Positions 23,980-32,399 are shown, counted from the first letter of the stretch. The stretch: DNA of 34,857 bases from Smithella sp. (GCA_018056685.1 JAGPFC010000027.1:1-34857); one strand, 5' to 3'. Notes: generated by a model from the sequence alone, not told the origin. Numbers and translations: made by a program.

Positions 23980-25123
23980 AATTTGCATGTTCGCAGAGAA
24001 ATTGCCGCCTGAGTTCACGGGGTCAGGAAAGCAGGCTATTTTTCTATCAAGAGCACTTCAGCAAAAAGGATTATCTGTTATAGGATTATGTTCTTCTTCA
24101 TCTGGAAAGTATTTTAAGGGTGATGTTGATGGTGTTGAAATAGCATACATCGGTTCAAGCCGTAATGAAAGAATGCGGTCTATTCAATTTGCCTTCTCTG
24201 CTATCTTTTGGCTGGTTAGAAACAAAAAATTATATGATATTCTCCATGTTCACGGCTATTGTGTTGCAGCTCTTCCGGCATTAATTGTTGCGAAAATTCT
24301 TTCAAAGAAGGCCATTTATAAAATCACTTTGACGGGTGAGGATGACCCAAAAGCACTGAAGAATTCAAGATGCGGCCTTGTCAAAGAATCTCTGTTGAAA
24401 TATTTTGACGCGATGATAGCTATTTCGGAAAGAGTGCTGGAAACTGTGTCAGAGTTTCAATATCCGGTTGATAAAGTTTATCTGATTCCCAATGGTGTGG
24501 AAGACCGATTTAAACCTGATAATAATCTGTCGGCGCAATGCAGAAATGATTTGTGTGATCGATTAGGTATTGAGAGAACCAGGCCTATCGTTCTTTATAT
24601 AGGTTCCATCGAGTACCGCAAGGGTATTGATGTATTGGCGAAGGCCTGGATAAATGTTCAGGAAAACATGTCGAATGCTTGCCTTGTGCTGGTTGGTCCA
24701 TATAATGAACATGAACCATTTTATGGGTGGTTTGCCGAGTTATTAAAGGATGCCATTGGTAAATCGGTATTTCTGACTGGTAAAGTTAAAGATACATTAA
24801 ACTATTATCTGGCAAGCGATATTTTCGTTTTCCCTTCGCGTAATGAATCTTTCGGTAATGTGTTGCTGGAGGCTATGGCCTGCGGCAACGCCTGCGTTGC
24901 GACTAATATAGAAGGTGTGACGGAAAACATTATTAACAATGGTAGTGATGGAATTATTGTCGAACAGGAGAATGATCAAGAATTAGCTGAAGCTATTATT
25001 CAACTTCTCACCAATTCAAGCATGAGAAAAATGCTTTCCAGCAATGCTGTGAAAACGGTGGATTCAAAATTCAGAATGAAGATCATTGCCGATAAATATA
25101 TCGATTTGTATCAAAAATTATGA
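23972..25123 (+). CDS. Glycosyltransferase, family 4
   Basis: A 383-residue GT-B glycosyltransferase. It opens ICMFAEKLPPEFTGSGKQA, with ILHVHGYCVAALPALIVAK and YKITLTGEDDPKAL in the acceptor domain. The donor domain has VLYIGSIEYRKGIDVLAKA and PSRNESFGNVLLEAMACGNA, with E-x7-E in ESFGNVLLE. The ATG lies within the end of the oxidoreductase gene (8-base overlap), so the two are coupled and probably act in sequence: one making or modifying a nucleotide-sugar, the other transferring it (inference). A 216-base repeat-filled gap follows. Confidence 0.9.
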   Translation: MNRICMFAEKLPPEFTGSGKQAIFLSRALQQKGLSVIGLCSSSSGKYFKGDVDGVEIAYIGSSRNERMRSIQFAFSAIFWLVRNKKLYDILHVHGYCVAALPALIVAKILSKKAIYKITLTGEDDPKALKNSRCGLVKESLLKYFDAMIAISERVLETVSEFQYPVDKVYLIPNGVEDRFKPDNNLSAQCRNDLCDRLGIERTRPIVLYIGSIEYRKGIDVLAKAWINVQENMSNACLVLVGPYNEHEPFYGWFAELLKDAIGKSVFLTGKVKDTLNYYLASDIFVFPSRNESFGNVLLEAMACGNACVATNIEGVTENIINNGSDGIIVEQENDQELAEAIIQLLTNSSMRKMLSSNAVKTVDSKFRMKIIADKYIDLYQKL

Positions 25124-25153
25124 TTGGAAAACTTGTATTATTAACTTCAATTT

Positions 25154-25306
25154 AAACCTTTGCATCATGATCAAACTGTGATTTTGATCGCACCCTCTCT
25201 GTCATTTCGAACATATGTGAGAAATCTTAACATTTATTGTCATTCCGAAACCCGCTTGCGGATGAGGAATCTTAGATTTCTCGTCGCTTTGCTCCTCGAA
25301 ATGACA
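25154..25306 (+). repeat. Composite repeat block, copy 1 (left of the ElyC-like gene)
   Basis: The block begins AAACCTTTGCATCATGATC and contains family A units at 25200-25229 (TGTCATTTCGAAC to AAATCTTA), 25239-25274 (with CCCGCTTGCGG centre) and an inverted unit 25274-25306 ending CTCGAAATGACA. The same series, with small changes, occurs at 26107-26259. With that copy it brackets the gene at 25340-26101. Confidence 0.85.
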
Positions 25307-25339
25307 TAAATGGAATTATTTAAAGCTCTCAATTAAAAA

Positions 25340-26101
25340 ATGCGCTCAATTATTGTCAATATACTTCCCAATCTGCTGTTTTGGTTTTTCTTTTTTGCGC
25401 TGATTTATTTATGGGTATCCACAAGAAAGAAGAGGGGTGTTTTTGTATTCGGAATGGCTGTTCTGAGTGTGGCATGGCTTGTGTGCACACGGCCGGCAGC
25501 AGACATGCTATTGTCGTCACTAGAAAATCGATATTCTCAACCGTCAGTGTCGTCATTGCAGGAAAAAGGTCTAAAGGATGTGGTGGTACTTACCGGTGGT
25601 GGTTACAGGCCGACGGGTGAGTTGCTTTCTTCGGCACTGCCGCATGGGTCTATCTACCGTTTTGTTGGTGGGATGGAACTGGCGAACAGGCTTGGCAGCA
25701 AAGAGCAGATATGTTTCTCCGGTGCGGCGGGCAGAGATCGCAGCGGCTTGAAAACAGGGGATCATATGAAGCAGCTCGCTCAGGTTCTGATGCCGGCAAG
25801 AGAAGTTATTTCGGAAAGTGCATCGAAGAGCACCGAAGAGCACCCGAAAAATGTGCGAGCTCTGTTGGGCGATAAATCTTTCATTCTTGTAACATCCGCT
25901 TATCATATGCCTCGTGCCATGCTGCTCTTTCAAAGAGAGGGGCTTAATCCGGTAGCCTATCCGGTGGATTATTTATCCAGACCTGAAAAATATTCGATGG
26001 TTGATTGGCTTCCATCCGCCGAGAGCCTCTGGAAGTTGCAGATCGGTCTGCGGGAATACCTGGCCCTCGGTTACTATTCTTTAAAAAGGATTATAAGGTG
26101 A
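25340..26101 (+). CDS. ElyC/YdcF-like DUF218 membrane protein
   Basis: A 253-residue protein with two N-terminal membrane segments (about residues 7-25 and 33-51) followed by a DUF218 domain. Motifs are DVVVLTGGGYRPTGELL, ICFSGAAGRD, and SFILVTSAYHMPRAMLLFQ, the family's SxxHxxRA pattern. Relatives such as E. coli ElyC affect envelope integrity and undecaprenyl-phosphate-dependent steps, and the family often occurs in exopolysaccharide loci; the exact reaction here is unknown. The gene stands alone between two near-duplicate repeat blocks, so it may have been inserted or transferred as a unit. Confidence 0.83.
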   Translation: MRSIIVNILPNLLFWFFFFALIYLWVSTRKKRGVFVFGMAVLSVAWLVCTRPAADMLLSSLENRYSQPSVSSLQEKGLKDVVVLTGGGYRPTGELLSSALPHGSIYRFVGGMELANRLGSKEQICFSGAAGRDRSGLKTGDHMKQLAQVLMPAREVISESASKSTEEHPKNVRALLGDKSFILVTSAYHMPRAMLLFQREGLNPVAYPVDYLSRPEKYSMVDWLPSAESLWKLQIGLREYLALGYYSLKRIIR

Positions 26102-26106
26102 GAGAT

Positions 26107-26259
26107 AAACCTTTGCACAATGATCAAACTGTCATTTCGACCGCTCCTTCTCTGTCATTTCGAACGTATGTGAGAAATCTTAACACTGATTGTCATTCCG
26201 AATCCCGCTTGCGGGTGAGGAATCTTAGATTTCTCGTCGCTATGCTCCTCGAAATGACA
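26107..26259 (+). repeat. Composite repeat block, copy 2 (right of the ElyC-like gene)
   Basis: This block starts AAACCTTTGCACAATGATC and parallels 25154-25306 in order and spacing: a partial unit near 26130, a unit at 26153-26182 (TGTCATTTCGAACGT to AAATCTTA), one at 26191-26227 with CCCGCTTGCGGG, then an inverted unit to 26259 ending CTCGAAATGACA. The stop of the ElyC-like gene lies 5 bases upstream. Confidence 0.85.
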
Positions 26260-26315
26260 TGAGGGAAGTTATTGAAAAATCTCATAGTTTTTCACATCCA
26301 TATAAAAAGTAATTT

Positions 26316-26349
26316 TGTCATTCCCGCATGCTTCTGGCGGGAATCCAGG
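26316..26349 (+). repeat. Family B palindrome
   Basis: TGTCATTCCCGCATG followed by CTGGCGGGAATCCAGG; the CCCGC and GCGGG arms pair. It is nearly identical to the copy at 32138-32170 and of the same type as units at 28668-28755 and 33647-33718. Confidence 0.8.
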
Positions 26350-26405
26350 AAAAGAAATTTTAAAGTTTTCTGTTTATTAAGAGAATTGAAGGTGAAATTT
26401 AATCG

Positions 26406-28601
26406 ATGAAAGCAATTATACAGAATTACGGTGATGGCAAGCTGGAAGTTATGGATGTGCCTGCTCCGGCATTGAAGGCGGGCGGCATCCTGGTGAGAAA
26501 TATCACTTCTCTGGTCAGTGCAGGCACTGAGAAACTCATGGTGGATCTCGCGCGGAAAAATCTCTTGGGAAAAGCGATGGCGCGGCCGGATCTGGTCAAG
26601 CAGGTGATTGACAAGACGCTACGAGACGGCATTGTGACAACAGCCGAAGCGGTTTTCCGGAAACTGGATGCCCCGATGCCTCTCGGTTATTCCTGCGCTG
26701 GAACAGTTATCGCCGTTGGCGAAGGTGTGGATGGCTTTCAGGTTGGCGATCTGGTGGCCTGTGGCGGTGCAGGTTATGCCAATCATGCGGATGTCGTTTT
26801 TATTCCGAAGAATCTTGCGGCGAAGGTGCCGGAAGGTGTGACAGCGGAAGAGGCAGCTTTCACAACATTAGGTGCCATTGCCCTGCAGGGCTTGCGGCTG
26901 GCTGATATTGCACTGGGTGAAACGGTGGCGATCATCGGCCTCGGTCTTGTCGGTCTTTTGGCCGCACAGCAGGCAAAAGCCGCGGGCTGTATCGTACTGG
27001 GTATGGATACGAATGCCGGCCGCTGCACTTTGGCAAAATCACTGGGTGTGAATGATACGGCGACAACAGCCGGAGATTTTCAATCACTTTGTTTGCGGGT
27101 GACACTGAACAAAGGAGTGGACAAGGTTATCGTGGCAGCCGGTTCCAGCAGCAACGAACCGGTGACGCTGGCCGGTGAGATCGCGCGTTTTCACGGTACC
27201 GTTGTGGTTGTCGGCATGGTCGGGCTGGAAATCCCAAGGCGGGAATATTATGAAAAGGAATTAATCTTCCGGATATCCCGTTCCTATGGCCCGGGACGTT
27301 ACGATCAGGAGTATGAGGAAAAAGGCCGGGATTATCCTTTTGGATACGTACGCTGGACGGAAAACAGGAATATGCAGGCCTTCCTGCAGTTACTGGCGGA
27401 AGGCAAAGCGTCGGTAAAGCCCCTCATTACGCATCGCTTTCCTATTGCCGATGGTCCTCTCGCTTATGATCTTATTACCGGGAAAACGAAAGAAGACTTT
27501 CTTGGTGTTTTGCTTACGTATCCGGAGTCAGTCGCTATTGCAGCGAAAGAATTCAAATGCGATAAAGAACCGGCATCTATAAAAAACGCAAAGAAGCCTT
27601 CTTCAGGCAATTTGAGGATTGGCATGATCGGCGCGGGTGAATTTGCAACGTCAACCCTGCTTCCGGCAATGAACGGCCTGGAAGGGCTTGAGCTGATTGC
27701 CGTCGCTAACGCCACCGGTGCCAGCGCTCAGAAAGTTGCCAAGAAATTTGGATTCCGGTACGCGACGACGGATTATCAGAAACTGATCAAGGATAACGAT
27801 ATTGATGCTGTCGTTATCGGTACGCGGCATAATCTGCATGGACGACAGGTGCTGGAATCGCTGGCAGCAGGGAAACACGTGTTTTTGGAAAAGCCTCTTT
27901 GTGTAGAAACCTCGGAACTGGAAGAGATTGAAGTATTTTACAGGCAATGCAACCAGTCAGGGAAGGAAGCTCCCGCCCTGATGGTTGGATTCAATCGCCG
28001 TTTTGCCCCCATGAGTTGCCAGTTAAAAGAATTCTTTACTGGTCTTGGCGAACCGCTGATTATGAATTACCGTGTCAATGCCGGGTATATTCCGCCGGAG
28101 CATTGGGTGCACGATCCGGAGCAGGGCGGTGGCCGCATCATCGGAGAAGTCTGCCATTTTATCGATTATCTCACGTTTCTTGCAGGAGCTATGCCTGTTT
28201 CCGTCTATGCCCGGGTGCTTCCCAATGGTGGCCGCTACAGGAACGACAACCTTGTTGTCATGATTGAATTTGCAGATCGTTCTATTGGCACTGTTACCTA
28301 CGCGGCCAATGGCGACAAGTCGTTTCCTAAAGAGCGGGTGGAGGTTTTCGGTGGCGGTGCGATTGGTGTTCTTGATAATTTCCGGCGGTTGGAGATGACA
28401 AGAGACGGAAAACGAAAAGTTGTGAAGTCAATGCTCAAACAGGATAAGGGGCATCGGGGCGAATGGGAATCTTTCGTTGGGTATTATCGAAAAGGCACGG
28501 AAGCGCCAATCCCGTTGCAGGAGATTTTCACTGTGACGCGTGCGACTTTTGCCGTGCTTGAATCACTCCGCGAGATGAAACCCGTCAAAATTGAAATCTG
28601 A
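26406..28601 (+). CDS. Bi-domain oxidoreductase (alcohol dehydrogenase-like plus Gfo/Idh/MocA)
   Basis: A 731-residue cytoplasmic two-domain protein. Residues 1-380 form a medium-chain dehydrogenase fold: PMPLGYSCAGTVIAVGEG, then VPEGVTAEEAAF and the Rossmann motif GLGLVG (178-183). The usual catalytic zinc Cys region reads SLVSAGTEKLM, so classical alcohol dehydrogenase chemistry is doubtful. From about residue 400 a Gfo/Idh/MocA dehydrogenase begins: RIGMIGAGEFATS (about 402-414), VFLEKPLCVE (about 491) and EVCHFIDYLTFLAG. The family occurs in exopolysaccharide clusters next to heparinase II/III genes, as here. A role in uronic-acid or nucleotide-sugar oxidation is likely but unproven. The higher GC (34/60 at 26581-26640) sets it apart from the left half. 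Confidence 0.87.
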   Translation: MKAIIQNYGDGKLEVMDVPAPALKAGGILVRNITSLVSAGTEKLMVDLARKNLLGKAMARPDLVKQVIDKTLRDGIVTTAEAVFRKLDAPMPLGYSCAGTVIAVGEGVDGFQVGDLVACGGAGYANHADVVFIPKNLAAKVPEGVTAEEAAFTTLGAIALQGLRLADIALGETVAIIGLGLVGLLAAQQAKAAGCIVLGMDTNAGRCTLAKSLGVNDTATTAGDFQSLCLRVTLNKGVDKVIVAAGSSSNEPVTLAGEIARFHGTVVVVGMVGLEIPRREYYEKELIFRISRSYGPGRYDQEYEEKGRDYPFGYVRWTENRNMQAFLQLLAEGKASVKPLITHRFPIADGPLAYDLITGKTKEDFLGVLLTYPESVAIAAKEFKCDKEPASIKNAKKPSSGNLRIGMIGAGEFATSTLLPAMNGLEGLELIAVANATGASAQKVAKKFGFRYATTDYQKLIKDNDIDAVVIGTRHNLHGRQVLESLAAGKHVFLEKPLCVETSELEEIEVFYRQCNQSGKEAPALMVGFNRRFAPMSCQLKEFFTGLGEPLIMNYRVNAGYIPPEHWVHDPEQGGGRIIGEVCHFIDYLTFLAGAMPVSVYARVLPNGGRYRNDNLVVMIEFADRSIGTVTYAANGDKSFPKERVEVFGGGAIGVLDNFRRLEMTRDGKRKVVKSMLKQDKGHRGEWESFVGYYRKGTEAPIPLQEIFTVTRATFAVLESLREMKPVKIEI

Positions 28602-28639
28602 AATCAACAAATAATCTTCGTCTCATTATTTCTATGTAG

Positions 28640-28660
28640 GGCGCGTTCCCCGAACGCGCC
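28640..28660 (+). repeat. Strong GC-rich hairpin after the bi-domain oxidoreductase gene
   Basis: A perfect 9-base-pair stem GGCGCGTTC / GAACGCGCC with a CCC loop. No T-run follows, so it is not a standard intrinsic terminator. It may be another dispersed palindrome or protect the mRNA 3' end. Confidence 0.6.
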
Positions 28661-28667
28661 GCAGAAA

Positions 28668-28755
28668 TGTCATCCCCGAAAGGGCTTGTCGGGGATCCAG
28701 TCTTAAATGATAACAGTGAAAAATGGATTCCGGCCAGGCCCATGCCGGAATGACA
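28668..28755 (+). repeat. Two family B palindromes in opposite orientation
   Basis: Unit 28668-28700 reads TGTCATCCCCGAAAG to CGGGGATCCAG. Unit 28724-28755 reads TGGATTCCGGCC to CATGCCGGAATGACA. They are inverted relative to each other and end 37 bases before the heparinase-like gene. Confidence 0.78.
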
Positions 28756-28792
28756 CATCAGTGCGGAACAATCCCTACACAAGATTCTCCCT

Positions 28793-30646
28793 ATGCAAAG
28801 ATTTTTGTTAATGATGGACACAGCGCAGCGTGCCGGTGCTGCACGTATCGTCACACGCTTGAACCGGTCTTTGCGTTACCGTTTTCTTTATCCATTATGC
28901 GGTAACCTTCTATTTCCAATCACTAAGCAAACTGGAGACGCTTCCAATAAAATACCTGACCTAAAATGTTTCGATGAAGCCGATGCGGCGTCAATCCTCG
29001 CAAAACGGCAAGCATTCATCAGTAACGCAGATAAACTCGTGCTTCACGAGTTTTCTTTTCTGAACCTTCCTGCTGTGGCTCTCGATCATCCTGTTTCTTG
29101 GAACTCGGCGCCGTTTCCGGAACCACTCTGGACATACAACCTTCATTATGGCGAATGGGCTCTACTTCTTGCTCAGGCTTATCTTGCCACCGGAGATGGG
29201 CGTTACAGCAGTGCGTTAATGAATTTGATATCCGATTGGTTGCGGCAAAATCCAGTCGGAAAAGGCGCCGGTTGGGAACCATATCCACTGTCACGCAGAA
29301 TTGTTGCCTGGTTGCGTGTTGCATCCATCTTTCGAGATTCTCCGGAATGGCAGCGATTCTGGAAAGAAGAACTGGCAAACAGTCTTGCGCTTCAGGCGCG
29401 TGTTCTTGCCGCAAACCTTGAGACGGATATATCCAACAACCATTTGATTGCCAATTTCAAGGCACTTGCCTGGGCAGGTCTATTGATGCCAAGCCAAAAG
29501 GAAGCGATTGCGTGGCAAAAGATCGGATTGGACGGGCTTTGGAGCGAAGCAAAAAGGCAGGTTCTGGAGGATGGTGTGCATGACGAGAGGAGCATCAGCT
29601 ACCATACTATTGTTCTGCAGGACTTACTGGAAACATGGCATTTGTGCAGATCAATGGGCGTGTCGCCTCCCGCGGATATTGAGCCACTGCTGTTGAAGAT
29701 GATTGGTTTTTTATGTGATATGCAGGCACCGGATGGCAGTTTTCCGATGCTGAATGATTCTGTGGAAGATTATCCCATGGATCCGCGCAGTGTTATTCTC
29801 GCCGGGGGGCATCTGTTTCAGCGAGCGGAATGGATCGAATCTGCTCGCGGGGCTGATTCTTCATATGCGGTGCTTTTGGGATGTCAGGTTTTAGAAAAGC
29901 CTTCGGCGAATTATACTTTACCGGTATCTTCGGAAATTAGTGTTTATCCATCGGCGGGTTATGCAGTCTTGAAAGATGAAGATGGTGGCCGCCTTTATTT
30001 TGATGCCGGCCCCATGGGTCCCCATCATCTTCCCGGTCACGGTCACGCTGATGCCTTGAGCATTTCTTTGTTTGCCAAAGGCCATTGGCTCCTTGTTGAT
30101 CCCGGGGTTTACTCTTATCACGATGAAAAATGGCGGAACCATTTCCGGAGCACCATTGTGCACAATACGGTCACAGTCGATAATCAGGACCAATGCGTTT
30201 TCTGGGGGCCTTTCCGCGTTGCTTATCCATACCAGTCTAAAATTGTTGAATCGTCTGATAACCATGTCACGGGCGAACATGATGGTTATCGTAGATTAAG
30301 CAATCCCGTCATTCATCGCCGGGAGGTTCAAAAGACTGGAAGAGGGGAATGGCAGATAACGGATATGCTGGAAGGAATTGGTTCTCATAACGTGACCCTT
30401 ACTTTTCAATATGCTCCGGGTGTGAAGATAGAGGCGATTGAAGGTAAGGTTGTTCTTTCCTCATGGCCAGATGGCGCAAGACTGAAAATTGATGCTGCTA
30501 CCTTGCCGGAAGGCGCGACAATAAATATTGATGATGGATGGGTATCGCGCAGATGGTACGAAAAGGAACAGGCTCCCTGTTTAAAGATTCAGGGACAGAT
30601 GAAGCTGCCGGTGATGATAAAAGTTCTTCTTACTGTGACGAACTGA
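28793..30646 (+). CDS. Heparinase II/III family protein
   Basis: A 617-residue polysaccharide-lyase-type protein. Residues 100-330 have the alpha/alpha-toroid features (WTYNLHYGEWALLLAQAY, SNNHLIANFKALAWAGLL, DERSISYHTIVLQDLLETW). The C-terminal part carries the Hepar_II_III signature GHGHADALSISLFAKG (from about residue 415), LLVDPGVYSYH, FRSTIVHNTVTVD and FWGPFRVAYP. The Tyr and His expected for beta-elimination are present in these segments. No signal peptide is apparent at the N-terminus (MQRFLLMMDTAQRAG), which is unusual for a lyase acting on a surface polymer. It lies between a bi-domain oxidoreductase and a WbuB-like glycosyltransferase, a recurring exopolysaccharide context. Confidence 0.87.
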   Translation: MQRFLLMMDTAQRAGAARIVTRLNRSLRYRFLYPLCGNLLFPITKQTGDASNKIPDLKCFDEADAASILAKRQAFISNADKLVLHEFSFLNLPAVALDHPVSWNSAPFPEPLWTYNLHYGEWALLLAQAYLATGDGRYSSALMNLISDWLRQNPVGKGAGWEPYPLSRRIVAWLRVASIFRDSPEWQRFWKEELANSLALQARVLAANLETDISNNHLIANFKALAWAGLLMPSQKEAIAWQKIGLDGLWSEAKRQVLEDGVHDERSISYHTIVLQDLLETWHLCRSMGVSPPADIEPLLLKMIGFLCDMQAPDGSFPMLNDSVEDYPMDPRSVILAGGHLFQRAEWIESARGADSSYAVLLGCQVLEKPSANYTLPVSSEISVYPSAGYAVLKDEDGGRLYFDAGPMGPHHLPGHGHADALSISLFAKGHWLLVDPGVYSYHDEKWRNHFRSTIVHNTVTVDNQDQCVFWGPFRVAYPYQSKIVESSDNHVTGEHDGYRRLSNPVIHRREVQKTGRGEWQITDMLEGIGSHNVTLTFQYAPGVKIEAIEGKVVLSSWPDGARLKIDAATLPEGATINIDDGWVSRRWYEKEQAPCLKIQGQMKLPVMIKVLLTVTN

Positions 30647-30678
30647 AATTATGATAAATGATTTTTTTCGGGGTATCT

Positions 30679-30744
30679 CTGGAGCAGGGATGATTCCTGC
30701 TCCGAAATGTTCTGATTCAAACTGCAAGTTTGAACCAGCAAGAA
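30679..30744 (+). repeat. Double-hairpin repeat (family C), copy 1
   Basis: A 66-base repeat made of two adjacent hairpins: GGAGCAGG/CCTGCTCC, then TTCAAACT/AGTTTGAA around GCA. It recurs at 33731-33796 with three mismatches by eye. It follows the heparinase-like gene by 32 bases. Confidence 0.82.
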
Positions 30745-30745
30745 T

Positions 30746-30782
30746 TGTCATTCCGAATCCCGCTTGCGGGTGAGGAATCTTA
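30746..30782 (+). repeat. Family A repeat before the WbuB-like gene
   Basis: TGTCATTCCGAATCC, a CCCGC TT GCGGG palindrome, then GAGGAATCTTA. It abuts the double-hairpin repeat and lies 15 bases before the chosen glycosyltransferase start, so it forms part of that gene's leader. Confidence 0.82.
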
Positions 30783-30797
30783 GACATGAAGGAAATT

Positions 30798-32039
30798 ATG
30801 CAAAGCTCTCAAAAGTCAAACAGTGCTGTTCATTTGAAAATTCTTATTCATACACAATTCTACCCACCGGAGATGGGTGCGCCACAGGCGCGACTGTCGG
30901 ATCTGGCTCGTCGCCTGCAAGCCATGGGGCACTCCGTTGAGATTCTGACGGCCATTCCCAATTATCCAACCGGGAAGCTCTTTCAGGGGTATCCACGTTT
31001 TTCCCACCGTGAAGTGATAGACGGGATTCCGGTGACACGCTCTTGGATTATCCCTTCCGCGAAGCCAAGTTTGCTGCACCGTCTGGTCAGCTATTTTTCT
31101 TTTATGTTCAGTTCTCTGGTGGCCGGATTGTTCCTGAAACGGTCATTCGATATCGTGATCACTGAAAGTCCGCCTTTGTTTCTGGCGTTTTCCGGGTGGC
31201 TTCTGTCGCGCATCAAGGGCGCCAAATGGATTATGAATATATCTGATCTCTGGCCGGATTCAGCTATATACGTGGGCATTCTTTCAGAGAAGGATTTTGT
31301 TTACCGGGTGCTGAAAAGGTTTGAGCACTTTCTGTACAGGCGGGCAAGTCTTGTTACCGGGCAATCGCGGGAGATTGTCGGAGAAATCAAGCGGCAGGTT
31401 CCGGAGGTATCGACATACCACCTTTCCAACGGCGTGGATGTGGAAAATTTTTCACCTGCCCGGCGCGATGAAGAGGTTCGCAAATCGTATATTAGGGAAG
31501 GCGAGGTCGGCTTTGTGTATGCCGGTTTGCACGGTTTGTTTCAGGGGCTGGATCAAATCATTGCGGCTGCCGGGAATATCGATGGTACTTCAGCCCGGTT
31601 TGTCCTGATCGGTGACGGGCCTGTGAAGAAAGACTTGATGCAGGACGCAAAGTCTCAGAAGCTTTCGAACGTGGATTTTCATGATCCGATTCCGCACCGG
31701 ATGATTCCGCTGGTTATTGCGTCGCTGGACGTTGCCGTCATTACGCTGAAGTCTTCCATCCGGGGCGCAGTGCCGTCAAAAATCTACGAGGCGATGGCCT
31801 CCGGTGTTCCGATTCTGCTGGTGGCCACAGGAGAGGCTACTGAAATTGTCCGCAATGCGGGATGCGGCCTGATTGTTGCTCCCGGTGATATTGAGGGTCT
31901 CGTCAAAGCCATCCGTGAGCTGGCGGGTAATGCTGAGCTGAGGGCATCATTGGGCAAGGCGGGACGACAGGCGGCGGTGTCGTTTTATGACCGGCAGCAG
32001 ATTGCCTCCCGCTTTAATGACGCCCTGATTAAGTTGTGA
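30798..32039 (+). CDS. Glycosyltransferase, family 4 (WbuB-like)
   Basis: A 413-residue glycosyltransferase. It starts the core with ILIHTQFYPPEMGAPQARL, then MGHSVEILTAIPNYPTGKLF and ITESPPLFLAFSGWLLSRI, the layout of WbuB-type enzymes that act early in O-antigen or exopolysaccharide assembly. WIMNISDLWPDSAIYVG and TYHLSNGVDVENF follow. The donor domain has GLHGLFQGLDQIIAAA and the family-typical PSKIYEAMASGVPILL instead of a standard E-x7-E pair. ATG 30798 is preferred because AAGGAA at 30789-30794 precedes it; ATG 30786 would start within 3 bases of a repeat and lacks a ribosome site. A hydrophobic segment near residues 95-115 suggests membrane contact. Confidence 0.88.
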   Translation: MQSSQKSNSAVHLKILIHTQFYPPEMGAPQARLSDLARRLQAMGHSVEILTAIPNYPTGKLFQGYPRFSHREVIDGIPVTRSWIIPSAKPSLLHRLVSYFSFMFSSLVAGLFLKRSFDIVITESPPLFLAFSGWLLSRIKGAKWIMNISDLWPDSAIYVGILSEKDFVYRVLKRFEHFLYRRASLVTGQSREIVGEIKRQVPEVSTYHLSNGVDVENFSPARRDEEVRKSYIREGEVGFVYAGLHGLFQGLDQIIAAAGNIDGTSARFVLIGDGPVKKDLMQDAKSQKLSNVDFHDPIPHRMIPLVIASLDVAVITLKSSIRGAVPSKIYEAMASGVPILLVATGEATEIVRNAGCGLIVAPGDIEGLVKAIRELAGNAELRASLGKAGRQAAVSFYDRQQIASRFNDALIKL

Positions 32040-32137
32040 TGAAAATAGCGAAACAGGAAACATTGCAATGTGACTTGTGAAACCAGGTGACACCATTTGT
32101 ACGTTCAAAGTTCAACGTTCAAAGTTAAAAGCTCCGT

Positions 32138-32170
32138 TGTCATTCCCGCATGTTCCTGGCGGGAATCCAT
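32138..32170 (+). repeat. Family B palindrome
   Basis: TGTCATTCCCGCATG followed by CTGGCGGGAATCCAT, with CCCGC and GCGGG arms. It matches 26316-26349 at almost every base. Confidence 0.8.
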
Positions 32171-32236
32171 AGAGTGATTCGATCCCTGGCGGGAGAAAGT
32201 CAGGATGAGAGGAGAGTTTTGCATAACTCCTCCTCA

Positions 32237-32342
32237 TGTCATTTCGAGGAGCAAAGCGACGAGAAATCTTCCTTTAATATTATTGCAGTATAAGATTTCT
32301 CCCTTCGGTCGAAATGACAATTTGATCATTATGCAAAGGTTT
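32237..32342 (-). repeat. Composite repeat block, copy 3, inverted
   Basis: Read on the - strand this begins AAACCTTTGCATAATGATC, as do the blocks at 25154 and 26107. It contains a TGTCATTTCGACCG to AAATCTTA unit, then AGATTTCTCGTCGCTTTGC to GAAATGACA. The CCCGCTTGCGGG unit of the other copies is absent. Its reverse orientation relative to the two other copies makes recombination between them capable of inverting 26-32 kb. Confidence 0.82.
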
Positions 32343-32371
32343 CGAGGGGTAAAGCGGAGGATAAATAAGAT

Positions 32372-32399
32372 TTGACAAATATCTTAAATTATGTAGATT
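32372..32399 (+). promoter_or_regulatory. Candidate sigma-70-type promoter before the AAA/DUF4143 gene
   Basis: TTGACA at 32372-32377 is followed after 16 bases by TAGATT (32394-32399; 4 of 6 matches to TATAAT). Transcription would begin at about the ATG 32406, leaving almost no leader. No Shine-Dalgarno sequence precedes that ATG. This suggests independent, possibly leaderless expression of the ATPase gene. Confidence 0.35.

Larger units (their letters stand above)
26102..26405 (+). other. Repeat-filled intergenic region of 304 bp
   Basis: This gap holds composite repeat copy 2 (26107-26259) and a family B palindrome (26316-26349), with AT-rich sequence between. I see no gene, RNA or convincing promoter. 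A + strand ORF at 26005-26262 is a translation of the ElyC tail and repeats in another frame and is not a gene. Confidence 0.7.

Noticed and set aside
26005..26262. ORF of 85 codons after the ElyC-like gene
   Set aside because: It reads the ElyC tail in another frame and then repeat copies; no protein features.
28640..28660. GC-rich hairpin as a rho-independent terminator
   Set aside because: The stem is strong but no T-tract follows; reported as a hairpin repeat instead.
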